Shown here: one piece after another, positions 33,672 to 41,922 of the stretch
How positions within the stretch are numbered: position 1 is the stretch's first letter
Layout of the letters: every line of letters begins with the position of its first letter
Virus record (IMG/VR): IMGVR_UViG_3300037137_001027
Location: 1-64,000 of that record
Length of the DNA: 64,000 bases
DNA from: a virus
Reading direction: 5' to 3' (one strand)
Position numbers and translations under genes: made by a program
The notes under the pieces: generated by a model
The model's database searches: none
Told to the model about the DNA's origin: nothing
Seen by the model: only the letters and a program-made list of their open reading frames with translations

Positions 33672-34160
33672 ATGCCATTCTTCCTAAATGATAAGGAAGT
33701 TCAGCCTGACGATGAAGGCTGTTTTGAGGCGAATTGCAGTGTTTGTTTTTCTGACAAACAGTGTCATTCGATCACTTATCCTAAGATTCAGGAGATATGT
33801 GCCGCCTTCAAGATCACTCCGCATTCATTTGCAGTTTGTAAAGATTGCTTTAAGAACGTGGATAAGCGATCCTTACAGACTAATATAATGGATTATTTCG
33901 TCATGGACGAATTATATCGTTGGACAATGGGTGCAAAGGATGGTGTTGTAAGAAGCGATTTGGAATTTCGTACTTTGATACAGGTGGCTATGGATCAAGG
34001 TATTCTTTATCGTGAAGAGAAGCGAACCCGCCATCGCTATACAAAAAATGAACGTATAACCCACACAGGGCTTATTAGTATGCTTAGAAGGGAAAATACA
34101 GGTGATTTTACTCCTAGCTCGCTTTACCAAAGTTTGTTTAAGAAGTTGTATGATGGATAA
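33672..34160 (+). CDS. Cys-rich hypothetical protein
   Basis: 162 residues from the ATG at 33672. N-terminal zinc-like cluster (CFEANCSVC...C, later CKDC), then a helical C-terminus rich in Arg (REEKRTRHRYTKNER). Could be nucleic-acid binding. Confidence 0.6.
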   Translation: MPFFLNDKEVQPDDEGCFEANCSVCFSDKQCHSITYPKIQEICAAFKITPHSFAVCKDCFKNVDKRSLQTNIMDYFVMDELYRWTMGAKDGVVRSDLEFRTLIQVAMDQGILYREEKRTRHRYTKNERITHTGLISMLRRENTGDFTPSSLYQSLFKKLYDG

Positions 34161-34163
34161 ATA
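34156..34163 (+). promoter_or_regulatory. Late promoter-like octamer (GATAAATA)
   Basis: GGATAAATAGAG, 9 bases before the ATG of the PcfJ-like gene. Confidence 0.35.
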
Positions 34164-34172
34164 GAGAATATT

Positions 34173-35510
34173 ATGAAAGATTCTAGGTCACAAAAATCCT
34201 GTAAAATGAAGAAGAAAGAGCTTCGCGCTAAACGCGCTGCGATCATCGAACGGGCCGAGAAAGATAAGACCCCACCTAAAATCTTCATTTTGTCTCAAAA
34301 AGTCCGCAATATGCCAGTAGCCATTGAAGCGGCTTTTAACGGGGAAAATTTCCCTTATAGTGAACGTAAGATTCAGAACGTTATTCAGGCAAAAAACAAA
34401 CATCCCGACCCAGCTTTCTTAAAGCGAATCTTCCTTCATTTCGCTAATTTGAAAATCGAATTTGCTGACAAGAAACCAACCTACGCTGCAACAGGTTCCG
34501 CCCCTATTGATATACTTACGAATCTGGCTCACTATCAGGGTGATGTAATTCGTGAAGTAGAAACGTGGAAACCCAGCAGTCATAATCTTCAAAAACAGGT
34601 TTATTCTTTCGCACGGCATTTGTTTGCAAAATACTACATTCCAGCTTTCATGGACTCCGCTTGGACGGGTGGCCCTGGCAGCTTGTATATGAATTGGTTC
34701 GTTCAGATTGGGCAAGGGCATAACATTCGCACAATGAATGGACTGCCTATTCCCTTGACAAAGAAAGAAGCCCATCTGACAATGGAAGCGCCGAAGGATT
34801 TCACCATCCCGCAAGCAATCCGTTATGGGCAGGTTTTGAATCTCGGTGGAGACGAGCGGTTAGTTCGCCAGCTTCTTCGTACCCGAATTGGAGTGAATTT
34901 CGAGAATAATGAATTTTGGGTGAGCGTGTTTCGTTGGCTGCTCTTACACCCCATGCTTGACGTTGCCCATTATGCTCCTGTTGTCGATTACATTTTCAAT
35001 CAGAAATTCGTTCCGTATCGCATGGATGAGAAAGGATATATGGTTTGCGCTCAACCTAATTTAAGCATGAAAGGCCGCGACCCCGAAAGCCTGCTGCGTC
35101 AAGTTGAAGCGTGGCATAAGCAATTAGGGAAGGAAAAGAAGGGCAGCTTTTCTCAGTGGGCATCTTCGGGCATTAAGGGCTTTTATAGCAAGAATGACCG
35201 CGAAAATGTTATTCGTATGATTCAGGAGATTTGCACGCAAAAAGAATTGATTAACGAAGGTCGGGTAATGAAGCATTGTGCGGGTTCCTACGCTGGTTCC
35301 TGCGCTCAAGGGCGTATCTCCATTTGGAAGTTTGAAGAAATGTCGGCGGAAGGGATAGAGAAGAGATTGACAATCGAAGTCAGCAACCGCGATAAATCTA
35401 TTACTCAGGCTCGCGGTAAGTATAATGCTATTGCAAATGCCAGCGATAAATACTGGCTTAACCAGTGGGCAAGAGAAGCGGGATTAGGTGTTTCTCGCTA
35501 TATGATATAA
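34173..35510 (+). CDS. PcfJ-like protein
   Basis: 445 residues. The C-terminal third carries the PcfJ signature: EGRVMKHCAGSYAGSCAQGRISIWKFE, LTIEVSNRDKSITQARGKYNAIA, LNQWAREAGL. PcfJ-like proteins occur on conjugative plasmids and in phages; their biochemical role is unknown. The N-terminus is lysine/arginine-rich. A late-promoter-like octamer precedes the start. Confidence 0.75.
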   Translation: MKDSRSQKSCKMKKKELRAKRAAIIERAEKDKTPPKIFILSQKVRNMPVAIEAAFNGENFPYSERKIQNVIQAKNKHPDPAFLKRIFLHFANLKIEFADKKPTYAATGSAPIDILTNLAHYQGDVIREVETWKPSSHNLQKQVYSFARHLFAKYYIPAFMDSAWTGGPGSLYMNWFVQIGQGHNIRTMNGLPIPLTKKEAHLTMEAPKDFTIPQAIRYGQVLNLGGDERLVRQLLRTRIGVNFENNEFWVSVFRWLLLHPMLDVAHYAPVVDYIFNQKFVPYRMDEKGYMVCAQPNLSMKGRDPESLLRQVEAWHKQLGKEKKGSFSQWASSGIKGFYSKNDRENVIRMIQEICTQKELINEGRVMKHCAGSYAGSCAQGRISIWKFEEMSAEGIEKRLTIEVSNRDKSITQARGKYNAIANASDKYWLNQWAREAGLGVSRYMI

Positions 35511-35695
35511 TGGAAAAGATTAAACCTGGAATAGTAGTTAAAGACTACTATGGTAATGAAACCACAATATATCCCACGGGGATAGAGTGGCTTTTTGCAT
35601 TTGCTTTTAAGGGATGCGATTGGGCTATTAAGCAATTGGAGAGTTTAGAACCACATAGATATGATGCCGAAATCTGGAAGGGTGACGGCATTTGA
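35510..35695 (+). CDS. Small hypothetical protein
   Basis: 61 residues; the ATG overlaps the PcfJ-like stop (TAATG). Contains WLFAFAFKGCDWAIKQLE. No family. Confidence 0.6.
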   Translation: MEKIKPGIVVKDYYGNETTIYPTGIEWLFAFAFKGCDWAIKQLESLEPHRYDAEIWKGDGI

Positions 35696-35707
35696 AGGAG
35701 GATTAAC

Positions 35708-35908
35708 ATGGACGAAAACAGAACACTACAGGACGTACTGGCGGCTTTGGATGAATTCCTGATTTACCGTACTGATGGTAAATTGCAGGATTTGTTGAAG
35801 GTCCGTAACAAATTGCGTCAGGAACGACAGGAGAAGGAACATGCTGGACATGCTACTCCGCTTTCCAGTGGCTGGCCTTGCGTGTGGCCTTGGTACGGCG
35901 GTTATTAA
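35708..35908 (+). CDS. Small hypothetical protein
   Basis: 66 residues with aaggaggatt upstream; helical first 50 residues. The C-terminal 20 residues overlap a short hydrophobic frame and look atypical. Confidence 0.6.
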   Translation: MDENRTLQDVLAALDEFLIYRTDGKLQDLLKVRNKLRQERQEKEHAGHATPLSSGWPCVWPWYGGY

Positions 35909-35915
35909 CCTCTAA
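35841..35915 (+). CDS. Mini-ORF, hydrophobic 24-residue peptide
   Basis: MLDMLLRFPVAGLACGLGTA onward; aggagaagga upstream. Its TAA stop sits at the start of element copy 9, as the stops of many confirmed genes do, which supports it. Confidence 0.4.
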   Translation: MLDMLLRFPVAGLACGLGTAVINL

Positions 35916-35930
35916 TTGAGGTTGTACTAA
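35915..35930 (+). promoter_or_regulatory. GTACTAA element copy 9 (faces a minus-strand gene)
   Basis: ATTGAGGTTGTACTAA. The next annotated plus-strand gene is 400 bases away; a transcript from here would run antisense through the minus gene 35961-36266. Confidence 0.75.
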
Positions 35931-35960
35931 TTGGGTTGTAGCTTGCACAAAGGATCGAAC

Positions 35961-36266
35961 TTAGCGTTTCCATGTAGGGTCGTTGTATTGACCATAGGTG
36001 CGTGGTGATGCTCTTAAACCATGTGGCGTTGTTTCTGGTGGTACGAAACTTTGATAATACCGTAATTTATTTTTAGGTTCACTTAACCACCTTTGAAAAG
36101 CATCAACAAGCGAAACTCCTCGCCCTTGTCTTATATCATCAATTTCCTGAATGGCCTTCGGGTCAAGAAGATCATACAGGTTTTTCAGCCTCTGAGGTAA
36201 ATCGCCATATTGAGGGTTCCATTTACCTTTAACATACTGTTTGAACCCTTCATTGAAAGCTTCCAT
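35961..36266 (-). CDS. Candidate internal virion protein (capsid-targeting-like N-terminus)
   Basis: 101 residues on the minus strand. Begins MEAFNEGFKQYVKGKW, similar in pattern to MKTFNEFLEAR of the minus gene at 46858. Pro/Arg-rich C-terminus. On the minus strand CTAAATAGG lies directly upstream, a late-promoter-like signal. Confidence 0.55.
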   Translation of the reverse strand: MEAFNEGFKQYVKGKWNPQYGDLPQRLKNLYDLLDPKAIQEIDDIRQGRGVSLVDAFQRWLSEPKNKLRYYQSFVPPETTPHGLRASPRTYGQYNDPTWKR

Positions 36267-36269
36267 AAC

Positions 36270-36277
36270 CTATTTAG
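36270..36277 (-). promoter_or_regulatory. Late promoter-like octamer (CTAAATAG)
   Basis: On the minus strand CTAAATAGGTT runs directly into the ATG at 36266. Confidence 0.4.
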
Positions 36278-36301
36278 CCGATGGAGAATGATATTCTAAT
36301 G

Positions 36302-36309
36302 TATAAATA
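36302..36309 (+). promoter_or_regulatory. T4-type late promoter octamer (TATAAATA)
   Basis: Exact TATAAATA followed by CAACC, 28 bases before the ATG at 36338. The best late-promoter match in the window. Confidence 0.55.
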
Positions 36310-36337
36310 CAACCAATAAAGAAGCCTAAATTATGTT

Positions 36338-36628
36338 ATGAAAAATGAATTAAAAAGTTTATTAATCGGTGACGATAAGCAGCAATTACTCAAAGAACTA
36401 ATAATGTCTCTTAAATCTATATGCCAGGAACTAGACCTGGATTTTGATTTAGCCTTAGATAAATCTGATCCGCCTGTTGAATTTGTCTCAAGTGATTGCG
36501 AACATGTAAAAGCGTTCCCCTGTGGCGGCGACTCGGTTTTTTGTCCAACTTGCAACAGTTTCATTGTGAAGGGTAAAATGGGGGGCATGGACGTTTCTGA
36601 TTACCTGAAAATAAACCACTGGCGGTGA
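36338..36628 (+). CDS. Hypothetical protein with Cys pair
   Basis: 96 residues. Helical N-terminus; a C-terminal CEH...C...CPTC could bind zinc. An exact TATAAATA upstream suggests late expression, unlike its neighbours. Confidence 0.6.
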   Translation: MKNELKSLLIGDDKQQLLKELIMSLKSICQELDLDFDLALDKSDPPVEFVSSDCEHVKAFPCGGDSVFCPTCNSFIVKGKMGGMDVSDYLKINHWR

Positions 36629-36644
36629 ATTGCGGTTGTACTAA
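36629..36644 (+). promoter_or_regulatory. GTACTAA element copy 10
   Basis: ATTGCGGTTGTACTAA partly overlapping the preceding stop region, followed by early promoter 5 as copy 1 is by promoter 2. Confidence 0.8.
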
Positions 36645-36656
36645 TCAAATCGGAGC

Positions 36657-36684
36657 TTTCCAAAGGCAAAATTCGTGGTAAAAT
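36657..36684 (+). promoter_or_regulatory. Sigma70-like early promoter 5
   Basis: TTTCCA (36657-36662), 16-base spacer ending TTCGTGG, TAAAAT (36679-36684). The ATG at 36690 begins 6 bases after the -10, so this transcript would be nearly leaderless. Confidence 0.6.
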
Positions 36685-36689
36685 AAACT

Positions 36690-37007
36690 ATGTTGCGCAC
36701 TGACGGAAAATATGAAATTTACATTCTGGAGTTTAGCGTCAAGGGTGAGAACAAGTGGCATACACTTAGCTTCGACGCTGCCTGGGTGTCTCCAGAATTG
36801 TATAAAACCAAAAAAGAAATTTGGAAGACGTTCAGTGCATGTGGTCAATGCTGGCAAGAAATAGGTATCCACGGCACTTATGACGTGGAAATTGCGATTA
36901 AGTTATATGTTTTGCTTACACAATATGGCTTGCAGAAAGAACGGTATATGTACCGCGTAACCAAGAAGACCATTTCGCAAGAAAGCGAAGTTTTATGGTG
37001 TGGATGA
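36690..37007 (+). CDS. Hypothetical protein
   Basis: 105 residues. An N-terminal beta-rich part (KYEIYILEFSV...WHTLSFDAAW) and a helical part with CGQCW. No Shine-Dalgarno; the start lies at the predicted transcription start of promoter 5. Confidence 0.6.
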   Translation: MLRTDGKYEIYILEFSVKGENKWHTLSFDAAWVSPELYKTKKEIWKTFSACGQCWQEIGIHGTYDVEIAIKLYVLLTQYGLQKERYMYRVTKKTISQESEVLWCG

Positions 37008-37008
37008 A

Positions 37009-37164
37009 ATGGACGAATTAGAAAAATTGAAAAAAGAGAACGAACAGCTAAAGCTGACCATCAAGCAACTGCGTCAGCAGTTAGAAGCTTATCAGCAGCA
37101 GTCGCGGCGTCAATTCCATGATGACTACGACCACGTTCCCTATCACGAACATGACCGTGACTAA
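37009..37164 (+). CDS. Small coiled-coil protein
   Basis: 51 residues; leucine-zipper-like heptads (MDELEKLKKENEQLKLTIKQ) followed by a Gln-rich and a His/Asp-rich tail. Begins one base after the upstream stop; its TAA is at the start of element copy 11. Confidence 0.6.
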   Translation: MDELEKLKKENEQLKLTIKQLRQQLEAYQQQSRRQFHDDYDHVPYHEHDRD

Positions 37165-37179
37165 TTGAGGTTGTACTAA
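37164..37179 (+). promoter_or_regulatory. GTACTAA element copy 11
   Basis: ATTGAGGTTGTACTAA overlapping the upstream TAA stop. Confidence 0.8.
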
Positions 37180-37316
37180 ATCATGGTAGGAAGATCGGCG
37201 TGCAATGGATTTGTTGGAAGGACGCTGGCCCTAACCTAGACTAGCCTATGGTATGTCTGGATTCATTCCTTTTAAGAACATTTACGGGGTAGTAAAACAA
37301 CAAATGGAAAATTCAA
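37180..37316 (+). other. 137-base leader without a convincing gene
   Basis: After element copy 11 there are only very short frames: an 18-codon one at 37183 and a 34-codon one at 37253-37357 that overlaps the next gene. Neither has a Shine-Dalgarno. It may be an untranslated leader. Confidence 0.4.
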
Positions 37317-37775
37317 ATGGGGCTAATGGGTCCAAAACACCCGACTGTTCGGGTTAGAGTCCGATATATGGACGCAAGGATTGATGTGATTCTTGCGCCA
37401 CTAATCAAAACACTCTGGCAATATGGCATTGTGACACTGAATTGTTGCCAGGAGAACCGTCCAGGCATTGCCTGGATTCAGTTTCAAACTCCGTGGGACG
37501 CAACCAACTTTCTCAACGTGGTAGCTGACCTTCCTACTAAGCAACAGCTTAAAACCTACCAATTTTGGGATACAACGTATGGTCGCATTACCCGCGAAGG
37601 ACAATTTGGCGAATGGGAATATAAATGTCACGTTCGCAACGAAAATGAAAACATTGGAAAAGCACTATTTAATTTCGCTATTTCTGTTCGCTTTCCAGTG
37701 ACCGATCTTCCTGCAATTATGAAAGCATTTGGGGACAAACAAAGAGTTTTGGAGAGAATTCGTAATGTATATTAA
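37317..37775 (+). CDS. Hypothetical protein
   Basis: 152 residues, alpha/beta (VRYMDARIDVILAPLIKTLW, TLNCCQENRPGIAWIQF). It looks like a complete small domain, perhaps distantly like phage regulatory alpha/beta folds; no firm family. Confidence 0.6.
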   Translation: MGLMGPKHPTVRVRVRYMDARIDVILAPLIKTLWQYGIVTLNCCQENRPGIAWIQFQTPWDATNFLNVVADLPTKQQLKTYQFWDTTYGRITREGQFGEWEYKCHVRNENENIGKALFNFAISVRFPVTDLPAIMKAFGDKQRVLERIRNVY

Positions 37776-37977
37776 TAGTTGGAATACCGTCCCCGATGGG
37801 GCGAGAGTAATTGAGGACACATACAACGAGGTATATGTAGTCTTTACCAAGGATGACAAGAAATGGCTACGGCAAGTCGGCTGGCAGGTTGGCGATAAGC
37901 CTGTGCCTGATTGTGAGCGACCATGCGATTTTGAGCCTGATTGCATTTACGATCAACCCTGGATACGCCTTGATTGA
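37765..37977 (+). CDS. Small hypothetical protein
   Basis: 70 residues from the ATG at 37765 (ggagag upstream), overlapping the previous gene by 11 bases. Three cysteines near the C-terminus. Its TGA stop lies inside element copy 12. Confidence 0.6.
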   Translation: MYINSWNTVPDGARVIEDTYNEVYVVFTKDDKKWLRQVGWQVGDKPVPDCERPCDFEPDCIYDQPWIRLD

Positions 37978-37988
37978 GGTTGTACTAA
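37973..37988 (+). promoter_or_regulatory. GTACTAA element copy 12
   Basis: ATTGAGGTTGTACTAA; upstream stop inside the element; next ATG only 3 bases downstream. Confidence 0.8.
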
Positions 37989-37991
37989 ACC

Positions 37992-38273
37992 ATGTATGAT
38001 CCAGAAGCAAGTTTTACCGCTAACACTGAATTTGACAAAATGGCAGCAAGAGTAGAACAATTTGCCCAAACTCTTAGAGCTACTACTGATGATTTACCAG
38101 CGGCAATACGGGTTGGTGATGGCTTGAAGCAAGCTGTTGAGTTACTTCGTCATCAATATGACGAATATCTCAATGAATTTGATCCTGATAAGAAAGCAAT
38201 GCTCCACAAGCGATGGCACGCGAAAGTTGATGAATTTCTTGCAATACTAAAAGGAATGGCTGAACAACTATGA
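37992..38273 (+). CDS. Small helical hypothetical protein
   Basis: 93 residues, all-helical, no Shine-Dalgarno, start 3 bases after the element. ATGA overlap with the next gene. Confidence 0.6.
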   Translation: MYDPEASFTANTEFDKMAARVEQFAQTLRATTDDLPAAIRVGDGLKQAVELLRHQYDEYLNEFDPDKKAMLHKRWHAKVDEFLAILKGMAEQL

Positions 38274-38626
38274 TAAGCGGCAAACTAGACCATGAGTATG
38301 ATACCGAGGAAGGGGAGCTATTCGAGCTTGAAATCGAATACTCCTATGTCCCATATACCCCCGCCAAACTGACTGCTGATCCCTATTACAGTGAGCCAGC
38401 GGACGGCGGCGGCTGTGAAGAAATCATATTCAAAGTCGTAGGCTATCGTCAATATGATGAAAACAATGATGTTACTCAGGATTTGCCAAAGCTGACTCCT
38501 GAACAGAGTAAGAAACTAACGGACAAGTTTGATAAAATGGTAAGTGATAGTCAGCGATTGCAGAACTATTTCCAAGACCTTTGTAGCAGAGACGCTGAAC
38601 GATCAAGGGAGCCTGATTATGAGTAA
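38270..38626 (+). CDS. Hypothetical acidic protein
   Basis: 118 residues, strongly acidic (DHEYDTEEGELFELEIEYSY). Coupled to both neighbours by overlap. No family. Confidence 0.6.
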   Translation: MISGKLDHEYDTEEGELFELEIEYSYVPYTPAKLTADPYYSEPADGGGCEEIIFKVVGYRQYDENNDVTQDLPKLTPEQSKKLTDKFDKMVSDSQRLQNYFQDLCSRDAERSREPDYE

Positions 38627-39020
38627 TATCCAATACTACTACGGTACGAAAAAGGTTCGCCAAGCAATCGGCACCATTTATCGTGGTGACTTTGAAGGCG
38701 ATTTTGGCGAAGTCCTTAATAGCTTTATGGCAGAGTATGCCAGTTATAAGAAGTATCTTGATGAACCGCATGAAGTAACGGAGCGAAGCGGTTATGGAAA
38801 GCATTTGTATCTTGACGGCACGGATAAGAAGACCGTCAAGTTCGATAGCCTGCATCTTGACTGGCAAGACACTTATGACGACGAAAAGGAATTGCGGGTT
38901 GTCGGTGAGCGGGCAATGGATGCTGGTGAACTAGCTGCCTATGAAGCAGAACTTGAAAAGTCCAAGGAACGTGAAATTGAGCAACTGCGCAAGCTAAAGG
39001 AAAAGTACCCGAATGTCTGA
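38619..39020 (+). CDS. Hypothetical protein
   Basis: 133 residues from the ATG at 38619. Starts MSNIQYYYGTKKVRQAIGTI and ends in a charged coiled-coil (EAELEKSKEREIEQLRKLKE). No family recognised. Confidence 0.6.
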   Translation: MSNIQYYYGTKKVRQAIGTIYRGDFEGDFGEVLNSFMAEYASYKKYLDEPHEVTERSGYGKHLYLDGTDKKTVKFDSLHLDWQDTYDDEKELRVVGERAMDAGELAAYEAELEKSKEREIEQLRKLKEKYPNV

Positions 39021-39096
39021 GGCATTAAAGAGCGGTCAGACAGTACAAATTGAAGGGGAGTCGCCGTTAATTGCGGTTGTACTAATTCAGTCATGA
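39013..39096 (+). CDS. Possible mini-ORF running through element copy 13
   Basis: 27 residues, starting inside the previous gene's end (ATGTCTGA). It reads through the GTACTAA element and stops at the next ATG. Weak evidence. Confidence 0.25.
   Translation: MSEALKSGQTVQIEGESPLIAVVLIQS
39070..39085 (+). promoter_or_regulatory. GTACTAA element copy 13
   Basis: ATTGCGGTTGTACTAA, then TTCAGTC and the ATG: 7-base spacing, no Shine-Dalgarno. Confidence 0.8.
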
Positions 39097-39314
39097 ACAT
39101 CAATCAAAAACGAGAAGTCATCCTTGAAACTCTTTGGAGTGAATATGATTTTGGGGATGAAGTAGTCAAAGACGTTAATGGGTGGGAGCGCACTAGCGTT
39201 GACGACTACAACCGCGTGGTTTTCCTCGAAAAGGGCGACGAATCTTCGACGCGGGCCGTATTTCATGTCAAGTTTAAGAAAGGCACCGTAGAAGTCGAGA
39301 GTCATGGCTTTTGA
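39093..39314 (+). CDS. Small hypothetical protein (leaderless-type start)
   Basis: 73 residues, alpha/beta. Start 7 bases after element copy 13. Overlaps the next gene by 11 bases. No family. Confidence 0.6.
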   Translation: MNINQKREVILETLWSEYDFGDEVVKDVNGWERTSVDDYNRVVFLEKGDESSTRAVFHVKFKKGTVEVESHGF

Positions 39315-39831
39315 CAAACTGAGAATTCATATGGAGGGCTATATGCTTGAAGGCAACAAGATTCAACTAGAAATGGTTGAAGAGTTTCAATGTCCTGGCT
39401 GTATCAATGGTCATGGTCCTGAAACTTGCAAGTCATATAAACTGAAAGAAGACTACCTGGGTGGCAACCCACGTTACTTTCAGTGTGAAAACTGGCGTCC
39501 ATCGACGTTCATGAGTGGCGTGGGGCGTCTTTGTCTTGGCTTGCCCAAAGGTTTTTTGCGCACGGGTAGCGTGGAATTTGGTGAAAAGACACCGAATTAC
39601 TTGCGGCTCTATGAGAATCCTGAAAATCGTCCCCAATACAACAGGTTTAATATCCCTGTTTGGGCAATGGAGAAAGACGGATACCTCTATGTCCGTTGTT
39701 TCTGCCCACGAAGTTGTTGGGTATTCGTGGATGTAATCAAGGATGGCAAGGTTGAAATGGCGTCCTTTAAGGATGGCGCATACGAGCATAAAGCTATCAA
39801 CGTGGGTGAGTTTTACGATGAAATCGACTAA
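39304..39831 (+). CDS. Cys-rich hypothetical protein
   Basis: 175 residues. An N-terminal CPGC...C...C cluster suggests a metal site (about residues 28-55). Later segments are beta-rich (VWAMEKDGYLYVRCFCPRSC). No family recognised. Confidence 0.65.
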   Translation: MAFDKLRIHMEGYMLEGNKIQLEMVEEFQCPGCINGHGPETCKSYKLKEDYLGGNPRYFQCENWRPSTFMSGVGRLCLGLPKGFLRTGSVEFGEKTPNYLRLYENPENRPQYNRFNIPVWAMEKDGYLYVRCFCPRSCWVFVDVIKDGKVEMASFKDGAYEHKAINVGEFYDEID

Positions 39832-39843
39832 CAAGGGGACAAA

Positions 39844-40257
39844 ATGATTAATTTCTTCATTCTCAACGGCGATCAAAAGCGAACCTGTACCGCTTCCGAC
39901 GTGAGTAAAGCGACTCAAATTTTGTCGCTTATGTTTCCTACCAGCAGGGGTTATATTGTCGAAGACAATAAGGTTGTCTTCGCCCATAATATGACCCCTG
40001 ATGAAGCTGAAACTGTCGCTGGCTTGAAGCCTATGCAATCCATTACGCTTCTGGCTCCAAAGGCCGCTCTGGTCAAGCCGAAGAAAACTAAGGCTAAGAA
40101 GCCTGTTGTCAAGGCCAAGAAGACTAAGCTCAAGAGCAAGGTCGTGGTCAAGAATAACAAGAAGCCCGTCGTCAAGAAGACGGTGGTTAAGTCCAAGGTC
40201 AAGCCGAAGATTAAGGCTAAGAAGTCTGTCAAGGCTAAGGCGAAAGGCAAACGCTAA
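39844..40257 (+). CDS. Histone H1-like lysine-rich protein
   Basis: 137 residues. A folded N-terminal 75 residues, then a 60-residue KKTKAKKPVVKAKK-type tail made of Lys, Val, Ala and Pro, as in H1-like DNA-binding tails. Probably binds DNA or RNA non-specifically. It ends in AKAKGKR. Confidence 0.65.
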   Translation: MINFFILNGDQKRTCTASDVSKATQILSLMFPTSRGYIVEDNKVVFAHNMTPDEAETVAGLKPMQSITLLAPKAALVKPKKTKAKKPVVKAKKTKLKSKVVVKNNKKPVVKKTVVKSKVKPKIKAKKSVKAKAKGKR

Positions 40258-40281
40258 TGGCCATATCTTGGGAGAATCAAA

Positions 40282-40500
40282 ATGAAAGCAATAGAAAAGA
40301 ACTTGCGAGAGATTCTGGATAAGATGGATGTTCCTGCCATGCGGAAGGAATTAACGGTTCCTAATCTCCGCTGGTTGCAGAGAAATCTGTTCATCCGTAA
40401 TAAGGATAAGGATGAATTTCCATCTGCTGTCCATTTTATCGCTACATTGCTGACGTTCCACGGTGAAGACCCACGGATTGGAGCAATTGATGCTCACTAG
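40282..40500 (+). CDS. Small hypothetical protein
   Basis: 72 residues, helical, basic; ggag upstream. Overlaps the next gene by 11 bases. Confidence 0.6.
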   Translation: MKAIEKNLREILDKMDVPAMRKELTVPNLRWLQRNLFIRNKDKDEFPSAVHFIATLLTFHGEDPRIGAIDAH

Positions 40501-40687
40501 ATTGAGTCCAATGATTCCTGAAAACGGAGAAGGCATCAAACGGAATTCATTGCTTTGTATATCTGATTTCATTTTCTGGCTTAACAAGAATAAGCCCGAA
40601 GTGTTCAAAGAGGCTGTAAAAGCTGTTGACGATTGTAAAACAGCTTTTAATGACCTTGATAAGCACGTTGAACTTTGGAGAAAGTAA
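40490..40687 (+). CDS. Small hypothetical protein
   Basis: 65 residues from the ATG at 40490 (40511 is an alternative). Helical. Followed by 84 bases without a clear gene. Confidence 0.55.
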   Translation: MLTRLSPMIPENGEGIKRNSLLCISDFIFWLNKNKPEVFKEAVKAVDDCKTAFNDLDKHVELWRK

Positions 40688-40771
40688 TGAAAATTGTATC
40701 AAATTAATTCGTAGGGCTGTGGGCTGTTCCGTGCGATCATCCCCGTGATTACGCTGAAATTAGGAGCTAAT

Positions 40772-41107
40772 ATGCACCCGTTTCATCGAGACATGCTTAA
40801 CAAGATTCAGGAGAAGTGCCTGAATTACCCGACCAATCATCCTCTCAAGCGGAGTAGCAACGTCGCTTTCAGGGATTTGTTTGATCCTTATTGCGACGAA
40901 TACAAGGGTATTGATGACGATACTCGACTTGCCATTCTCCGCGAAATGTTCAAGGAAGGCATGATTACAAGCCTTCTGGTGTTTTATAAGTGTTTCATGG
41001 ACATATTTGCGGAGAAGCGGCCAGACATTGCAAACGCGGCACCTGATGCACTAGCACTACTGCTAGAACACGCAGTCGTAACTCCAATTGTACCCAAGAA
41101 GGTGTAA
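40772..41107 (+). CDS. Hypothetical helical protein
   Basis: 111 residues from the ATG at 40772, chosen for its aggag at the right distance. Helical throughout (DDDTRLAILREMFKEGMITS). No family. Confidence 0.6.
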   Translation: MHPFHRDMLNKIQEKCLNYPTNHPLKRSSNVAFRDLFDPYCDEYKGIDDDTRLAILREMFKEGMITSLLVFYKCFMDIFAEKRPDIANAAPDALALLLEHAVVTPIVPKKV

Positions 41108-41108
41108 G

Positions 41109-41246
41109 ATGACCCAAGAAGAAGCTGCTAAGGTTATCGCAATCCTAAAAACCGCCGATGGTGGTTGTAAGTTTTGTGCAGCAGAACTATTGAAGAAGTT
41201 TTTTAAGGATTTCCCTGAGTGGAAATCATTGGCTAAAAAGAAATGA
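41109..41246 (+). CDS. Small hypothetical protein, 45 residues
   Basis: A 45-residue frame starting 1 base after the previous stop and ATGA-coupled to the cREC gene. It has CKFC and a basic helical end. Gene packing supports it. Confidence 0.55.
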   Translation: MTQEEAAKVIAILKTADGGCKFCAAELLKKFFKDFPEWKSLAKKK

Positions 41247-41617
41247 GCGATTTCAAAATTAACGGCGTACCGTGGGAAAATTGTATTAGGTCGCCATACG
41301 AAGATCGAAGTATGCCTAAAGGAATTATCCTCTGGCTTGATGACGTGCGTGAAATGCCTGCCCATTATACGCATTGGGCCAAGACTGCCCGCCAAGCCAT
41401 TGAACTTCTCCAAACAGGGGAAGTTAGCGAGTGTTCGCTGGACCATGACTTAGGCAATCAGATTGAAACTGGTTACGATGTTGCGAAATGGATTGAAGAA
41501 CATGCCCATGACGGGACACTCAAACCGATTCGTTGCAGGGTTCATAGTCAAAACCCTGTAGGCGCAAAGAACATTAAAATGGCACTGCAAAGTGCTTATA
41601 GGGCATGGGGAACATGA
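41243..41617 (+). CDS. Cyclic-phosphate-processing receiver (cREC) domain protein
   Basis: 124 residues. IILWLDDVREMPA...ARQAIELLQTGEVSECSLDHDLG......TGYDVAKWIEEHAHDG...RCRVHSQNPVGAKNIKMAL matches the cREC domain pattern (LDD.R, SLDHDLG, TGYD, HS.N..G). cREC domains are predicted, from gene context in RNA-repair systems, to process 2',3'-cyclic phosphate ends of cleaved RNA. This fits the kinase-phosphatase and RNA ligase encoded in the same region. Confidence 0.75.
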   Translation: MSDFKINGVPWENCIRSPYEDRSMPKGIILWLDDVREMPAHYTHWAKTARQAIELLQTGEVSECSLDHDLGNQIETGYDVAKWIEEHAHDGTLKPIRCRVHSQNPVGAKNIKMALQSAYRAWGT

Positions 41618-41922
41618 AATCATTGCCATTATATCCTGGTGCTAGACAATGTGTGCGAAGTGGGTTTTGTTGTAAAGTCGCACCTTGTCCGTTCGGTACT
41701 TGGGATGAATTAGCCCATCAATGTAAACATCTTGTAAAGGATAAAAATGGGCAATACGAATGCGGAATCTATGAACAAATCGTTAGTAACCCGCACAGTG
41801 GATGGCAGTTCGCTCCAGCGTTCGGTGCGGGCTGTTGCTCCCCCTTCAACTCCGACCGTCAACGAATTATCAAAGAAGCAATTGATCGTGCTAATGGCAT
41901 TGTTCCAAGCACTCCTGAATAA
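41614..41922 (+). CDS. Cys-rich protein (possible YkgJ-like metal-binding protein)
   Basis: 102 residues from the ATG at 41614 (ATGA overlap with cREC). Cysteines CVRSGFCCKVAPCPFG, C, C and GCC resemble the CxxxxxC...CC spacing of YkgJ-type zinc- or iron-binding proteins. The match is partial. Confidence 0.55.
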   Translation: MKSLPLYPGARQCVRSGFCCKVAPCPFGTWDELAHQCKHLVKDKNGQYECGIYEQIVSNPHSGWQFAPAFGAGCCSPFNSDRQRIIKEAIDRANGIVPSTPE

